Positions 16,225 through 24,771 of a stretch of 64,000 nt of DNA are shown one piece after another (the stretch's first letter is position 1; each line of letters begins with the position of its first letter). The DNA is from Nitrospirota bacterium. GTDB taxonomy: Bacteria > Nitrospirota > Nitrospiria > Nitrospirales > Nitrospiraceae. Where the stretch lies: the NCBI GenBank assembly GCA_026387665.1, contig JAPLLG010000005.1, forward strand, positions 62,001 through 126,000, in the 5' to 3' direction. The translations under genes and the position numbers were made by a program. The notes under the pieces are model-generated. The model was not told the DNA's origin. It ran no database searches and was given only the letters and a program-made list of their open reading frames with translations.

Positions 16225-18690
16225 TCAGAATCCGCTCCCGGCCATCCCAGGCTGAGGCATGGCCGATTGGGCGCGCCCATAAGGGCCTCCCGGCGCAGCC
16301 CAGGGCAGACCTTTCTCCCCGGTAAGCAGGGGGCTGAGAATACTGCGGAGCACCGCCGTACCGTAGTTCTCCGTCCAGCCAATCCCGGTCAGGCTCAACA
16401 TAAAATTGTACTGGGCGCGATCCGGGAACTGCAGATAAAAGAGCCCCAGAGACCAACACTTGCAGGGATTCTGATAGAGGGCGACGACATCATACTCAGG
16501 ACTCTTGCCGTGCTTCACATCGTAATAGCCCTTGGTCCCGATCGTCCAACCCCAGGGGGTGCGAAAGCCGCCGCCCGCCGTCACAAACTGGATCTCTTCC
16601 GTCGGCGCATAGACCTCATTAAACGAGATCGGGTTCCAGACGTCGCCTCGGCGCGCACGGTTTCCGTCCCGGGAATAACGCTGTCCAACCTCCGCATACC
16701 AATAGTTGGACTGCTGAAGCCGGAAGTCCGTGTTGAATTGGCTCATCGTGGACCGGTAGGGATCGAAGAACGTATCGACGGTCAGGTACTGATTGAGGGC
16801 GGGCAGCTGACCCGCTCCAGCCCCTGCGCCCCGGCCAAACGCGGCCCCGGCCAACTGAGCCGGCGAGGCCTGAGGAGTGGTGTTGCCGATCACCGCCCGC
16901 ATCCAGAGATCGGAAAATTTCTTTCCCTCAATCGCCACCGTGGCTGGCTGGAGCGGTTGCGTCAGCGATCCGAGCATCGGGGCAGCGCCGGGCGTGAAGT
17001 CACGGGCTCTCGTTTGCGCGGCGCCCACGTGATAACTCTGGGCCATCGTGAAATCCAGCCAATTGAAACTGCTGCGACCCTCTTGTTCCAACAGCCGACT
17101 GCGAACCGCATAGGTCATCAAGCTTTTCTTCGGCAGATCGTCCACCTGATCGATCTGCGTAATCTTCGACTGGTCGGTGGGAGGCACATATTCATAGACC
17201 AGGCTCGGCTCAATCGTATGCAGGAAGGATCCACCGTCTCCCACACCGAACCGGCGGCTGAGCTTAGACGTCGCATCGATACTCGCCCAAAAGGTTTCCC
17301 GATGCTGGCTACTATCCGAATTGATGCCTCGCGAGTAATAGGACTCCCGGACCTTGGCTTGCGGCGTCAGGCCGACGACATGTCCGAGGTCGATCACATC
17401 GGTTGATATACCCGGCAACAGGTCCACCCGATTTACCTTGAAACCTTCATCGCGATAGAAGTTCACATAATTGGTGTCCAGCCCGAACAGGACGGGCGAA
17501 CTGAGGAGCGGCGTGTTCGAAAGGCTATAGCCCACTTCCGGCATGCGCTGAAAGGTATCGTTACCACCGGATTGAAGAGGCTGCAGGTACTGGCTGAGAA
17601 AATAGAGATTCCCATGGGACAACCGCTGCGTGGCCAAGAGGTTATTTTCGCTGCTGGGGAGCGCCCGCTGGGTACCGGAGTTACTGAGCTGCGACATATA
17701 GTTTGGATCGGTCACCAAGCTCACTTGGGCGCGCAGCAACAAATCAGGGTTGAACTGTTGGGTATGGGTTCCGCTGATAAACGCACGGAACTGCGTCGCC
17801 TTGCCCCCGACCTCGCTCACACCGGAAACCTGCGGCAATTGGGTCTGTTGCAAGGCACTGACCAGCCATTGCCCCTTGGATTTCGGGTCCAGCACATAGC
17901 GATACTCCAGATCGCTCCCGTAACCAAGGCTACTGTAATAGGAGGGCGAGATCGTCAGATCCTGGCTCGGATTGATGGCCCAGTAGAAGCTTTCTTGCAA
18001 ATGCATGCCAAATCGATTGTCGTAGGTGACATTCGGAATGAGGAGCCCGGTCTGCCGGCTAGAGAGGGGATAGGTCAAGGTGGGAATGGGAAGCACCGGC
18101 ACATCGTTCACATCGAGCCATCCATCGCTAAAGGCCACGTGATCGCCGGTGACCAGGTCCAGATCCTTGAACCGAAACCGCCAAGCGGGAGTTTGGCCAT
18201 CCAGGGCATCGCAATTCGTGAACCGGCCTTCCTTCACCCGATAATGGTCCTCTGAAAACCGCTGGAGGAGGCGCCCCTCCACCAAGGTGTTCGTGGACTT
18301 GAGATAGATCTGCCCATGCGTCAGGACTCCGGCCTCCGTATTGACATTGAGTTCAAGCCGTTCCGTCACCACGTCGGCCTTCGGATCGGTAAGCCGAACG
18401 TGGCCCGTGGCAATCACGACGCCTGGCAAGGCGTGAATGGTCATGTGATCGGCCGTCAGATGCACCGCACCCTGATCGACCACCACCGAGCCATCGGCTT
18501 CGTAGACCTCTTGGTCTTGCAGATAATCGATTCGTTCGGCCGTGATGTCGAGCGGAAGCGCACCGGACGTGGTCGCCGTGGAGACGGGAGCGCCACCATT
18601 CTCTGCGGCAATCCCGGCAAGCGGAACGAGCAGTCCCAGGATCAACCAACCGACCAGGCATCGACACAACTGCATCACGTTCCTTACCAT
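16225..18690 (-). CDS. lptD: LPS-assembly protein LptD
   Basis: About 821 residues. A signal peptide (VMQLCRCLVGWLILGLLVPLAGIAA) is followed by an OstA/LptA-like beta-jellyroll (LPLDITAERIDYLQDQEVYEADGSVVV...VIATGHVRLTDPKADVVTERLELN) and a long beta-barrel region with the LptD-type segments 'LPIPTLTYPLSSRQTGLLIPNVTYDNRFGMHLQESFYWAINPSQDLTISPSYYSSLGYGSDLEYRY' read in short strands. LptD inserts lipopolysaccharide into the outer leaflet with LptE, so the host is a diderm that makes LPS or an LPS-like glycolipid. ATG 18690 is 1 nt after the folC stop; a second ATG at 18675 with AAGGA is also plausible. Confidence 0.93.
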   Translation of the reverse strand: MVRNVMQLCRCLVGWLILGLLVPLAGIAAENGGAPVSTATTSGALPLDITAERIDYLQDQEVYEADGSVVVDQGAVHLTADHMTIHALPGVVIATGHVRLTDPKADVVTERLELNVNTEAGVLTHGQIYLKSTNTLVEGRLLQRFSEDHYRVKEGRFTNCDALDGQTPAWRFRFKDLDLVTGDHVAFSDGWLDVNDVPVLPIPTLTYPLSSRQTGLLIPNVTYDNRFGMHLQESFYWAINPSQDLTISPSYYSSLGYGSDLEYRYVLDPKSKGQWLVSALQQTQLPQVSGVSEVGGKATQFRAFISGTHTQQFNPDLLLRAQVSLVTDPNYMSQLSNSGTQRALPSSENNLLATQRLSHGNLYFLSQYLQPLQSGGNDTFQRMPEVGYSLSNTPLLSSPVLFGLDTNYVNFYRDEGFKVNRVDLLPGISTDVIDLGHVVGLTPQAKVRESYYSRGINSDSSQHRETFWASIDATSKLSRRFGVGDGGSFLHTIEPSLVYEYVPPTDQSKITQIDQVDDLPKKSLMTYAVRSRLLEQEGRSSFNWLDFTMAQSYHVGAAQTRARDFTPGAAPMLGSLTQPLQPATVAIEGKKFSDLWMRAVIGNTTPQASPAQLAGAAFGRGAGAGAGQLPALNQYLTVDTFFDPYRSTMSQFNTDFRLQQSNYWYAEVGQRYSRDGNRARRGDVWNPISFNEVYAPTEEIQFVTAGGGFRTPWGWTIGTKGYYDVKHGKSPEYDVVALYQNPCKCWSLGLFYLQFPDRAQYNFMLSLTGIGWTENYGTAVLRSILSPLLTGEKGLPWAAPGGPYGRAQSAMPQPGMAGSGF

Positions 18691-18691
18691 G

Positions 18692-19987
18692 TCATCCCCG
18701 AAGAGGCGAGAGACCGCAGCCACGGAACCATGCCTGACATTCCCCTACAAGCATGAGCGAACCAGTCACGCAGACCAGATCCTCTGGCCCTGCCAGCTGC
18801 CTGGCCAACGCCATCGCCTCACTGAGCGACGATGCGACATGGGGAGAAGGAAACAGATCGACCAGCGCGGCTCGGAGCTCCTGCACAGTCGCAGAGCGAG
18901 GAAGATCCGCTTGCGTCAAGACAACCTCAGCGACAAGCCCCCTGAGCGGTTCAACAAAACCTCGATGGTCCTTATCGCGCATCATGCCCAGGACCAGAAC
19001 GACACGGCGAGAGGGATGGGATCGAACAGAATGGGTGAGGTAGTCGGCCAAGACCACGGCAGCAGCGGGATTATGCGCGCCATCCAATAGGATGGTCGGA
19101 TGGTGATCGACCACTTCCAATCGCCCGGCCCAGTTGACCGCACGGAGTCCTTCACGCACCGATTCGGCCGTGACCGCAATCCCTTCAGGGACCGCAGCCT
19201 CCAGAAGCGCCAAGGCACAGGCGGCGTTATCCAATTGATGACGGCCCTCCAGGGCGCAGGTCAGCCCGTCATATTGCAGGCCCAACCCGTGATAGGAGAA
19301 TTGCGAGGGCGACTCCCCCTCGGTGCGGAAGTCCTCATCCATACGAAACATTGGGGCCTGCCGTTCCTGCGCCACCTGTTCGATCGTCTGCCGGGCCTCC
19401 TCGTCGAGCCGCCCCAACACGACCGGCACCCCCTGCTTGATAATGCCGGCCTTCTCGAACGCGATCGACGAGAGCGTCGTCCCCAAATAGTCCTGATGAT
19501 CGAGCGCAATCGTCGTCACCGCGCAGGCCATAGGCATGACGACATTGGTAGCGTCGAACCGGCCGCCCAATCCCACCTCCAGCACGGCCACCTCGACCCC
19601 CGTCTCGGCAAAGTGCTGAAAGGCCATCGCCGTCGTATATTCAAAAAATGTGGGGGAGAGATCCGGTTGGCAGAGAGCCTGCAGTTGTTCGGTCAATTGC
19701 GCCACCTGCGATTCCGCGATCATCTCGCCGTTCACGCGGATCCGCTCCCGGAACTCCACGAGATGGGGCGAGGTGTAGAGCCCCACCCGATAACCGGCCG
19801 ACTGCAACACAGCGGCGGCCATGGCTGCAGTGGATCCTTTGCCATTCGTGCCGGCGATATGGAGCGTCCGGTATCGGGATTGCGGCACCCCGAGTCGTCC
19901 CATCAATGCCGTCATCGTCTCAAGCCCCAGCTTGATGCCGTGTTTTTGCAGACGATACAAATAGGCCACGGCAGAAACATAGGTCAT
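18692..19987 (-). CDS. folC: Bifunctional folylpolyglutamate / dihydrofolate synthase
   Basis: This 431-residue Mur-ligase-fold enzyme has the ATP loop GTNGKGSTAAM, the TSPHLVEFRERIRVNG segment, VLEVGLGGRFDATNV, ALDHQDYLG and the KAGIIKQGVPVV motif, all characteristic of FolC. It adds glutamate to dihydropteroate and to tetrahydrofolates. The late LDGAHNPAAAVVLADYL and VLGMMRDKDH segments complete the C-terminal domain. It lies between accD and lptD on the minus strand, with the lptD start 1 nt after its stop. A second folate gene, folB, lies 7 kb away. Confidence 0.95.
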   Translation of the reverse strand: MTYVSAVAYLYRLQKHGIKLGLETMTALMGRLGVPQSRYRTLHIAGTNGKGSTAAMAAAVLQSAGYRVGLYTSPHLVEFRERIRVNGEMIAESQVAQLTEQLQALCQPDLSPTFFEYTTAMAFQHFAETGVEVAVLEVGLGGRFDATNVVMPMACAVTTIALDHQDYLGTTLSSIAFEKAGIIKQGVPVVLGRLDEEARQTIEQVAQERQAPMFRMDEDFRTEGESPSQFSYHGLGLQYDGLTCALEGRHQLDNAACALALLEAAVPEGIAVTAESVREGLRAVNWAGRLEVVDHHPTILLDGAHNPAAAVVLADYLTHSVRSHPSRRVVLVLGMMRDKDHRGFVEPLRGLVAEVVLTQADLPRSATVQELRAALVDLFPSPHVASSLSEAMALARQLAGPEDLVCVTGSLMLVGECQAWFRGCGLSPLRG

Positions 19988-20086
19988 GCTGTAACCAGGA
20001 CGGATGGAAGATTAGCCAAGATGCTTCATGAGCCTCAAGACCGGGAAGTGAACAGCCAAGCCCTAAACCCACCGAGGAACTTCAGC

Positions 20087-20923
20087 TTAAAAATGCGCCA
20101 CGAGCGTGCTCAACGTCTCTTTCAGTTGCTTGCGTTCCACGATCATATCGATCATGCCGTGCTCCAAGAGAAACTCCGCCCGCTGGAACTGATCCGGCAG
20201 CTGCTGTTTAATCGTCTGCTCGATCACGCGGGGACCGGCAAAGCCGATCAAGGCCTTCGGTTCGGCAATGATCACATCACCCAGCATGGCGACGCTCGCC
20301 GTCACGCCCCCGAACGTGGGATCGGCTAACAGACAGATGAAGGGAAGCTTGGCCTCGCCCAACTTGGCGACAGCAGCCGAAGTCTTGGCCATCTGCATCA
20401 GGGAGAGAATCCCCTCCTGCATCCTGGCTCCTCCGGAGGTCGTGACCAAAATGACCGGCAACTTCGTCTCCAGCGCGCGGTCGATCGCCCGGCAGATCTT
20501 CTCCCCGACGACTGACCCCATGCTGCCACCCATGAAACTGAAGTCGAACACGCAGAACACCACGCGGCGGCCGTTCATCTTTCCTTCGCCGATCACCATG
20601 GCATCTTTACGGCCGGTCTTCTCCTGGTGCGCCTTCACCCGGTCCTTGTAGGATTTCGTGTCCTGAAAACTCAGCGGGTCCTGGGGGGCGAGTTCCGCAT
20701 CCCACTCTTTGAACGTCCCGAGGTCGGCCAACAGCGCAATCCGCTCCAGGACGGAGATCGGGAAATGGTAGTCGCACTTCGGACAGACCTTATTGTTCCG
20801 CTCGACTTCTTTACGGTAGATGATCTCCCGGCAGTGGTTACACTTGAGCCACATCCCTTCCGACAGCTTGGATCGCTTCGAAGGTTCCGTCTCAGTCGTT
20901 TTTTGCTTTTTAAACCAAGCCAT
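20087..20923 (-). CDS. accD: Acetyl-CoA carboxylase carboxyltransferase, beta subunit
   Basis: A 278-residue protein with the N-terminal zinc ribbon CNHC...CPKC (residues ~28-52) followed by the carboxyltransferase crotonase-like core: [56 protein letters not shown] and [17 protein letters not shown]. It transfers the carboxyl group from biotin to acetyl-CoA together with AccA, the first step of fatty acid synthesis. An AAAGGAG stands 5 nt before the ATG. It heads the run accD-folC-lptD-trxA-recN. Confidence 0.97.
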   Translation of the reverse strand: MAWFKKQKTTETEPSKRSKLSEGMWLKCNHCREIIYRKEVERNNKVCPKCDYHFPISVLERIALLADLGTFKEWDAELAPQDPLSFQDTKSYKDRVKAHQEKTGRKDAMVIGEGKMNGRRVVFCVFDFSFMGGSMGSVVGEKICRAIDRALETKLPVILVTTSGGARMQEGILSLMQMAKTSAAVAKLGEAKLPFICLLADPTFGGVTASVAMLGDVIIAEPKALIGFAGPRVIEQTIKQQLPDQFQRAEFLLEHGMIDMIVERKQLKETLSTLVAHF

Positions 20924-21006
20924 TGGGGCTCCTTTCAGTCCGATGCGGGACTGCCCTTCTCATGAGGCGGCAGAATACCATAGCCGTCAGCATGACGCAC
21001 GTAGAT

Positions 21007-21020
21007 TTCCCATATGGGAA
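21007..21020. promoter_or_regulatory. Perfect 14-bp palindrome upstream of accD
   Basis: TTCCCATATGGGAA, about 85 bp before the accD start (minus strand), just upstream of a weak -10-like TATGGT. It could be an operator for a dimeric regulator; no matching site was seen elsewhere in the window. Confidence 0.4.
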
Positions 21021-21036
21021 GATGACGATGTGGGGG

Positions 21037-21744
21037 TTAAAACAGCTGCCCACCGAAGGCGATCTGCAGCATGATGGTGAGTCCGACTGCCACACTTCCA
21101 AGGCTGGCCAGCCCCTGCACCGCGAGAAACACAGGACGCCCAAGATTCAACGACCACAGGACCGGAAGACTCACCACCATGCCGACCAGCATCATGCCCA
21201 GAATCGAACCGGCCCCGAACACAGCAATGTAGATGAGGCCCTCCGACACCGATCGGGCGGACGACAACACGATCAACAAAAGCGCCGCCGATCCGGCCAG
21301 GCCATGGGCCATGCCGATGCAGAAGGGGCGGACGGAATCGCGCCACCAATGGCCATGCCCGTGATCTTCGGCCAGCGCATGACTGTGCAAATGCAGATGC
21401 TGCGTCCCGTCATGCTCATGCCGGTGCACATGCCAGCGCTCCCGGACTAAACGCAGCCCGAGCATACAGCCCAGAAGCACGAGCATCGCGCCGACGCCAA
21501 ACTCGGCCGCCAAGGCAATCGGCTCCGAGACCGGCACCCGAAACACCAGCACCACCGCCCCGACCAGCAACAAGATCGCCGTATGGCCCAGCCCCCAGCT
21601 GAAGCCGATCATGCCGGAGGCGCGAAACGAAGGCCGCTGCGCCAAGACCGTGGAGACGGCAGCCAGATGGTCCGTGTCCAGGGCATGACGAAGCCCCAGC
21701 ACAAACCCGAGACCGACAATGGTGAGGAATTCAGTATCCAACAT
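21037..21744 (-). CDS. NiCoT/UreH-type nickel or cobalt permease
   Basis: A 235-residue membrane protein with about six transmembrane segments. The first contains the NiCoT signature in the form RHALDTDHLAAVST (HX4DH), which binds the metal. A His-rich cytoplasmic loop (HVHRHEHDGTQHLHLHSHALAEDHGHGHWW) and the second conserved GMAHGLAGSAALLL follow. It is the short UreH-like form. It imports Ni2+ or Co2+. It follows moaA by about 50 bp on the same strand, so it may be the last gene of the molybdopterin operon. Cobalt for the B12-dependent RNR or nickel for an enzyme elsewhere would both be plausible uses. Confidence 0.85.
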   Translation of the reverse strand: MLDTEFLTIVGLGFVLGLRHALDTDHLAAVSTVLAQRPSFRASGMIGFSWGLGHTAILLLVGAVVLVFRVPVSEPIALAAEFGVGAMLVLLGCMLGLRLVRERWHVHRHEHDGTQHLHLHSHALAEDHGHGHWWRDSVRPFCIGMAHGLAGSAALLLIVLSSARSVSEGLIYIAVFGAGSILGMMLVGMVVSLPVLWSLNLGRPVFLAVQGLASLGSVAVGLTIMLQIAFGGQLF

Positions 21745-21793
21745 GGGGCATCAACAGGGAGCAGCACAACGGCGCAAGCGGCAAGGTGGGACG

Positions 21794-22861
21794 TCAGCCG
21801 CCTCGGGCATGCATTTCGAGATGGGGGTCTTCGCGCAGTTTCTCAATCCCGATCAATCCTCCGACACGCAATCCGTCCCGCTCAAGCGCCTTCCGCTCTT
21901 CTGCGCCCCGGTCGCGGCGGCCTTCCCAGCCGGCGCGGATGAAGGCCCGCATCGCGTCGGCAGACGCGCCGGCGCGAAGGGACTTGCGCAGATCCGTGCC
22001 CTGCGTCGCATACAGACAGCGGTACCACATCCCGTCGGCGGTCACCCGGCTGCGATCGCAGGTCGCGCAGAACGGCGTGGTCGTCGAAGGAATAATCCCA
22101 AAGGTCGTCCCATCCGGCAACACAAATCGTTGTGCCGGCGCAGTCCCCCGCTCAGCCATCGGCTCGATCGTCCCATACCGCTCGCCCAGGATTGTGAGCA
22201 TCGCTTCCCGGGACAGCACTTTCTGCTGCGACCATTCGTTCGCGCCACCGACGTCCATATATTCAATGAACCGGACTTCCGCCTGCACCTGCTTGCCAAA
22301 CTCGATCAGCGCCACCAGCTCATCGTCGTTGAAGCCGCGGATCGCCACCGTATCGAGCTTCAAGCCGGTGAAACCCGCGCGCGCCACCGACGCAATGCCT
22401 TCCATCACACGCGCATATTCGTCGCGGCGGGTCAGCTGGCGAAACCGCTCCGGCCTCAGTGTATCGAGGCTGACGGTCACGCGGTGCAGTCCGGCGTCAA
22501 ACAGCGCCTCAGCCTGGTCCGCCAGGAGAATCCCATTCGTCGTGAGGGCGATATCCGTGATCTGCCGGTTCTGGACCAACAGGCGAATCAACCTGGGCAA
22601 ATCTCGCCGCAGCAGCGGCTCTCCGCCCGTCAACCTCACACGGTCCACGCCCAGATCGGTGAAATAGCCGGTCAGCGTCGCCATTTCCTCAAGGGTCAGC
22701 ACATCCTCGCGCGGCAGCCAGACATAGTCTTCCTCCGGCATGCAGTACTTGCAGCGAAGATTGCACCGGTCCGTCACGGACAGGCGCAAACTGCGCAGCG
22801 GCCGGCCAAAGGCATCGGCAGCGGGAAGAGGAGCAGCACTTGTTGGTAACTGGTTAGCCAC
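21794..22861 (-). CDS. moaA: GTP 3',8-cyclase MoaA
   Basis: This 355-residue radical-SAM enzyme has the N-terminal cluster motif CNLRCKYC and the glycine-rich VRLTGGEPLLRRDL. The C-terminal second 4Fe-4S site is FCATCDR...WYRCLYA, which binds GTP. The chain ends RGG, the conserved C-terminal GlyGly needed by MoaA. It converts GTP to 3',8-cyclo-7,8-dihydro-GTP, the first step of molybdenum cofactor synthesis; MoaC, encoded upstream, carries out the next. It lies after moaE in the minus-strand operon. Confidence 0.97.
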   Translation of the reverse strand: MANQLPTSAAPLPAADAFGRPLRSLRLSVTDRCNLRCKYCMPEEDYVWLPREDVLTLEEMATLTGYFTDLGVDRVRLTGGEPLLRRDLPRLIRLLVQNRQITDIALTTNGILLADQAEALFDAGLHRVTVSLDTLRPERFRQLTRRDEYARVMEGIASVARAGFTGLKLDTVAIRGFNDDELVALIEFGKQVQAEVRFIEYMDVGGANEWSQQKVLSREAMLTILGERYGTIEPMAERGTAPAQRFVLPDGTTFGIIPSTTTPFCATCDRSRVTADGMWYRCLYATQGTDLRKSLRAGASADAMRAFIRAGWEGRRDRGAEERKALERDGLRVGGLIGIEKLREDPHLEMHARGG

Positions 22862-22883
22862 GGCTTTCTCGATGTACCTGAAA

Positions 22884-22918
22884 ACGTTTCACGTCGTACG
22901 TTTTACGTCTCACGCCTC
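22884..22918. repeat. Five degenerate 7-bp repeats between moaE and moaA
   Basis: acgtttc, acgtcgt, acgtttt, acgtctc, acgcctc in exact 7-bp register. The inverse matches the array at 631-718. The array ends at the moaE stop codon. Confidence 0.7.
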
Positions 22919-23370
22919 TAGGGGTGTTCCTCCACCCAGACTTCGCCTTCCGGCGTATGCTCGAGTTTCCAGATCGGCGTGATCTGTTTCAATTCGTCGA
23001 TCGCCCACTTGCAGGCTTGAAAGGCCGACGCCCGGTGCTCAGCCCCCACCACGATCAGCACGATATTTTCACCGATGCCGATTTCGCCATAGCGGTGCAA
23101 GATTGCGACTTCGATGATGTCGAAATCCTTCAGCGCCCGCTCACGGATCTCGCGGAGCTTCTTCTGCGCCATGCCTTCGTAATGTTCGAAGGTGATGCTG
23201 TCCACATCCCGCCCCTTGGAGCGGTCACGCGCCGTCCCCAGGAAAATCGAAATCCCGCCGATGCGCTTTGAACTCCCCCGCACCCGGTTGATCTCCGCAT
23301 CCACGGAAAAATCTTCCCGCTGCACACGGACAAACTGGGTATCGTCACTGAGAGGCTGCTGTGCGCTCAT
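22918..23370 (-). CDS. moaE: Molybdopterin synthase catalytic subunit
   Basis: A 150-residue MoaE with the conserved GGISIFLGTARDRSKG, HYEGMAQKKLREI, ILHRYGEIGIGE, HRASAFQACKWAIDELKQITPIWK motifs; the Lys of the last segments is catalytic. MoaE forms a heterotetramer with MoaD and transfers sulfur from the MoaD thiocarboxylate to precursor Z to make molybdopterin. It is separated from moaD by a 126-bp-family repeat (copy B), unusual for two genes whose products work in 1:1 ratio. Confidence 0.95.
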   Translation of the reverse strand: MSAQQPLSDDTQFVRVQREDFSVDAEINRVRGSSKRIGGISIFLGTARDRSKGRDVDSITFEHYEGMAQKKLREIRERALKDFDIIEVAILHRYGEIGIGENIVLIVVGAEHRASAFQACKWAIDELKQITPIWKLEHTPEGEVWVEEHP

Positions 23371-23419
23371 CCTTATTCCTCTTACCTAACGTAGTCCACT
23401 ACCACTGAGTACGTGCTCA

Positions 23420-23587
23420 GCAGGATGTTCAAACAGGCCAGCTTCTCACCCTCCCAACCCTGGCGCGCCGAGACGCGCCTTGTCCCCAGCAAGGCCGCAG
23501 CTAGCGAAGAGGCGAGGCGTACGTTTCGGTACGTTGAGCCTCTGAGCGACGCGAGAACGATGCTGGCGGACTGTTTCAACATCCTGC
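23420..23587. repeat. 126-bp-family inverted-repeat element, copy B (with ~40 bp extra)
   Basis: Starts GCAGGATGTTCAAACAG and ends CTGTTTCAACATCCTGC. Between them lie CCAGCAAGGCCGCAG, TACGTTGAG and CGAGAACGATGCTGGCGG, as in copy A, plus about 40 bp extra near the left end. Its right end covers the moaD stop codon and the last four codons. Confidence 0.88.
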
Positions 23588-23842
23588 CGGAGCTCCCCCT
23601 GCAAACGGTGGCAACAATGCAATCTCGTCACCATCCTGAATCGTCGTCTCTTCGTGGGCGATGTCATGATTGACCGATACGAGGACCTTCTTCTTCTGAA
23701 TCAACTCGCCGATCTGCGGATATTGAGCCGTCAACAGCGCCACCAGATCCTTCACCTGCCGCGCCCCGTTCAGTTCCAGCGACAGTTCGCTGAGATTCTT
23801 GGCAAGCGACTTGGTCATGCCGAAGAGGCGAACGGTAATCAT
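23576..23842 (-). CDS. moaD: Molybdopterin synthase sulfur carrier subunit, C-terminally extended
   Basis: An 88-residue beta-grasp protein: MITVRLFGMTKSLA, QVKDLVALLTAQYPQIGEL, VSVNHDIAHEETTIQDGDEIALLPPFAGG. MoaD is adenylated and thiocarboxylated on its C-terminal Gly-Gly, so the GG must be the last residues. Here five residues, APAGC, follow the GG. The codons GCA GGA TGT TGA are the terminal bases of repeat copy B, so the repeat apparently replaced the native stop. The protein may need trimming by a protease, or it may be inactive with a second copy elsewhere. It follows moaC by 6 nt. Confidence 0.92.
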   Translation of the reverse strand: MITVRLFGMTKSLAKNLSELSLELNGARQVKDLVALLTAQYPQIGELIQKKKVLVSVNHDIAHEETTIQDGDEIALLPPFAGGAPAGC

Positions 23843-23848
23843 AGATGG

Positions 23849-24340
23849 CTAGGCCTTAGTAAAGGTGCCGGACTTGCCGCCCGACTTGGCCAGCAAGCAA
23901 ATATCGCCAAAGCTCATCCCGCGATCGATGGCCTTGCACATATCGTAGATGGTCAGGGCCGCCACGGTGGCAGCGGTCATCGCTTCCATCTCAACCCCGG
24001 TTTGCCCGGTCGTCTTGGCCGTGGCCAGAATGGTGATCGAACAGAGACCGTCGTGATTCGGCTGGGATTCTTCTCTGAAGGAGATATCGACGCTGGTGAT
24101 CAGCAGCGGATGGCACATGGGAATGAGATCCGGGGTCCTCTTGGCCCCCATCACGCCCGCGACCTGCGCGACGGACAAGACGTCGCCCTTGGCGATCTTG
24201 CCCTGCTGAATCTTTTCGAGGGTTTCGGGAAGGAGAAAGACAGTGGCTTGAGCCGTGGCAGCCCGTTCGGTCGAAGCTTTCGCTCCGACATCGACCATGC
24301 GCGCCCGGCCTGATTCATTGAAATGCGTAAATTCTGCCAT
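23849..24340 (-). CDS. moaC: Cyclic pyranopterin monophosphate synthase
   Basis: This 163-residue MoaC has MVDVGAKASTERAATA, GAKRTPDLIPMCHPLLIT, TTGQTGVEMEAMTAATVAALTIYDMCKAID and the catalytic-lysine segment LLAKSGGKSG. It converts the MoaA product to cyclic pyranopterin monophosphate. It is the first gene of the moaC-moaD-moaE-moaA run. No good Shine-Dalgarno precedes the ATG (CTGACAAA), and its upstream region holds two long palindromes (24422 and 24565). Confidence 0.96.
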   Translation of the reverse strand: MAEFTHFNESGRARMVDVGAKASTERAATAQATVFLLPETLEKIQQGKIAKGDVLSVAQVAGVMGAKRTPDLIPMCHPLLITSVDISFREESQPNHDGLCSITILATAKTTGQTGVEMEAMTAATVAALTIYDMCKAIDRGMSFGDICLLAKSGGKSGTFTKA

Positions 24341-24421
24341 TTTGTCAGCTGAATCAGCGCGTTAAGGCTCAACCCCAGGCGGGGATTATAGGGGCCGGTG
24401 GAAAGGGCAGTCAATAGAGGC

Positions 24422-24520
24422 GCAGGGCGGCCTGGATGGTCCCTTTCGCTCGCTGAACGCGCACGATAAAACCGTGCTCGTTCAATGCGCGCGGTGAGGG
24501 ACCAATCCAGGCCGCCCTGC
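24422..24520. repeat. 99-bp near-perfect palindrome (first of a pair)
   Basis: Arms GCAGGGCGGCCTGGAT... and ...ATCCAGGCCGCCCTGC pair over about 22 bp, and the centre has a second stem GAACGCGCACG / CGTGCTCGTTC around a 7-base loop. It lies in the 431-bp divergent gap between moaC (minus) and the protease gene (plus). It is not the Moco riboswitch pattern as far as I can tell. Confidence 0.85.
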
Positions 24521-24564
24521 TGAGGGGAAAGGGGGGGGAGGCTCGAACACATGGGAATGAAAAA

Positions 24565-24665
24565 GGAAGGGCGGCTCCAGTAATCCTCTGTGCTCGCGGA
24601 ACGCGCACGCTCGGAAGGTGCTCATCCGACGCGCGCAATGGAGGATCACTGGAAGCCGCCCTTCC
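24565..24665. repeat. 101-bp palindrome (second of a pair)
   Basis: Outer arms GGAAGGGCGGCTCCAGT... / ...ACTGGAAGCCGCCCTTCC. The centre shares GCTCGC.GAACGCGCACG with the first palindrome, while the outer arms differ, so the two are related elements. On the minus strand the hairpin is followed by CCTTTTTC, so it could stop transcription toward moaC. Confidence 0.85.
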
Positions 24666-24771
24666 GAGAGAGGAGTAGCGAAGCCTTCACCTTTGCAGTA
24701 GACTTGCCTACAACTGATTGCTGAGTCCGCCTTGCCGTGCTACACGGGAAGACTGCAGCGAACCTACTTAG

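Noticed and set aside
16201-17406. Long plus-strand frame of 401 codons
   Set aside because: It is antisense to lptD and reads as a shadow of that gene.
24341-24665. Molybdenum-cofactor riboswitch upstream of moaC
   Set aside because: The two palindromes do not match the Moco RNA layout as I know it, and they resemble each other as repeats.
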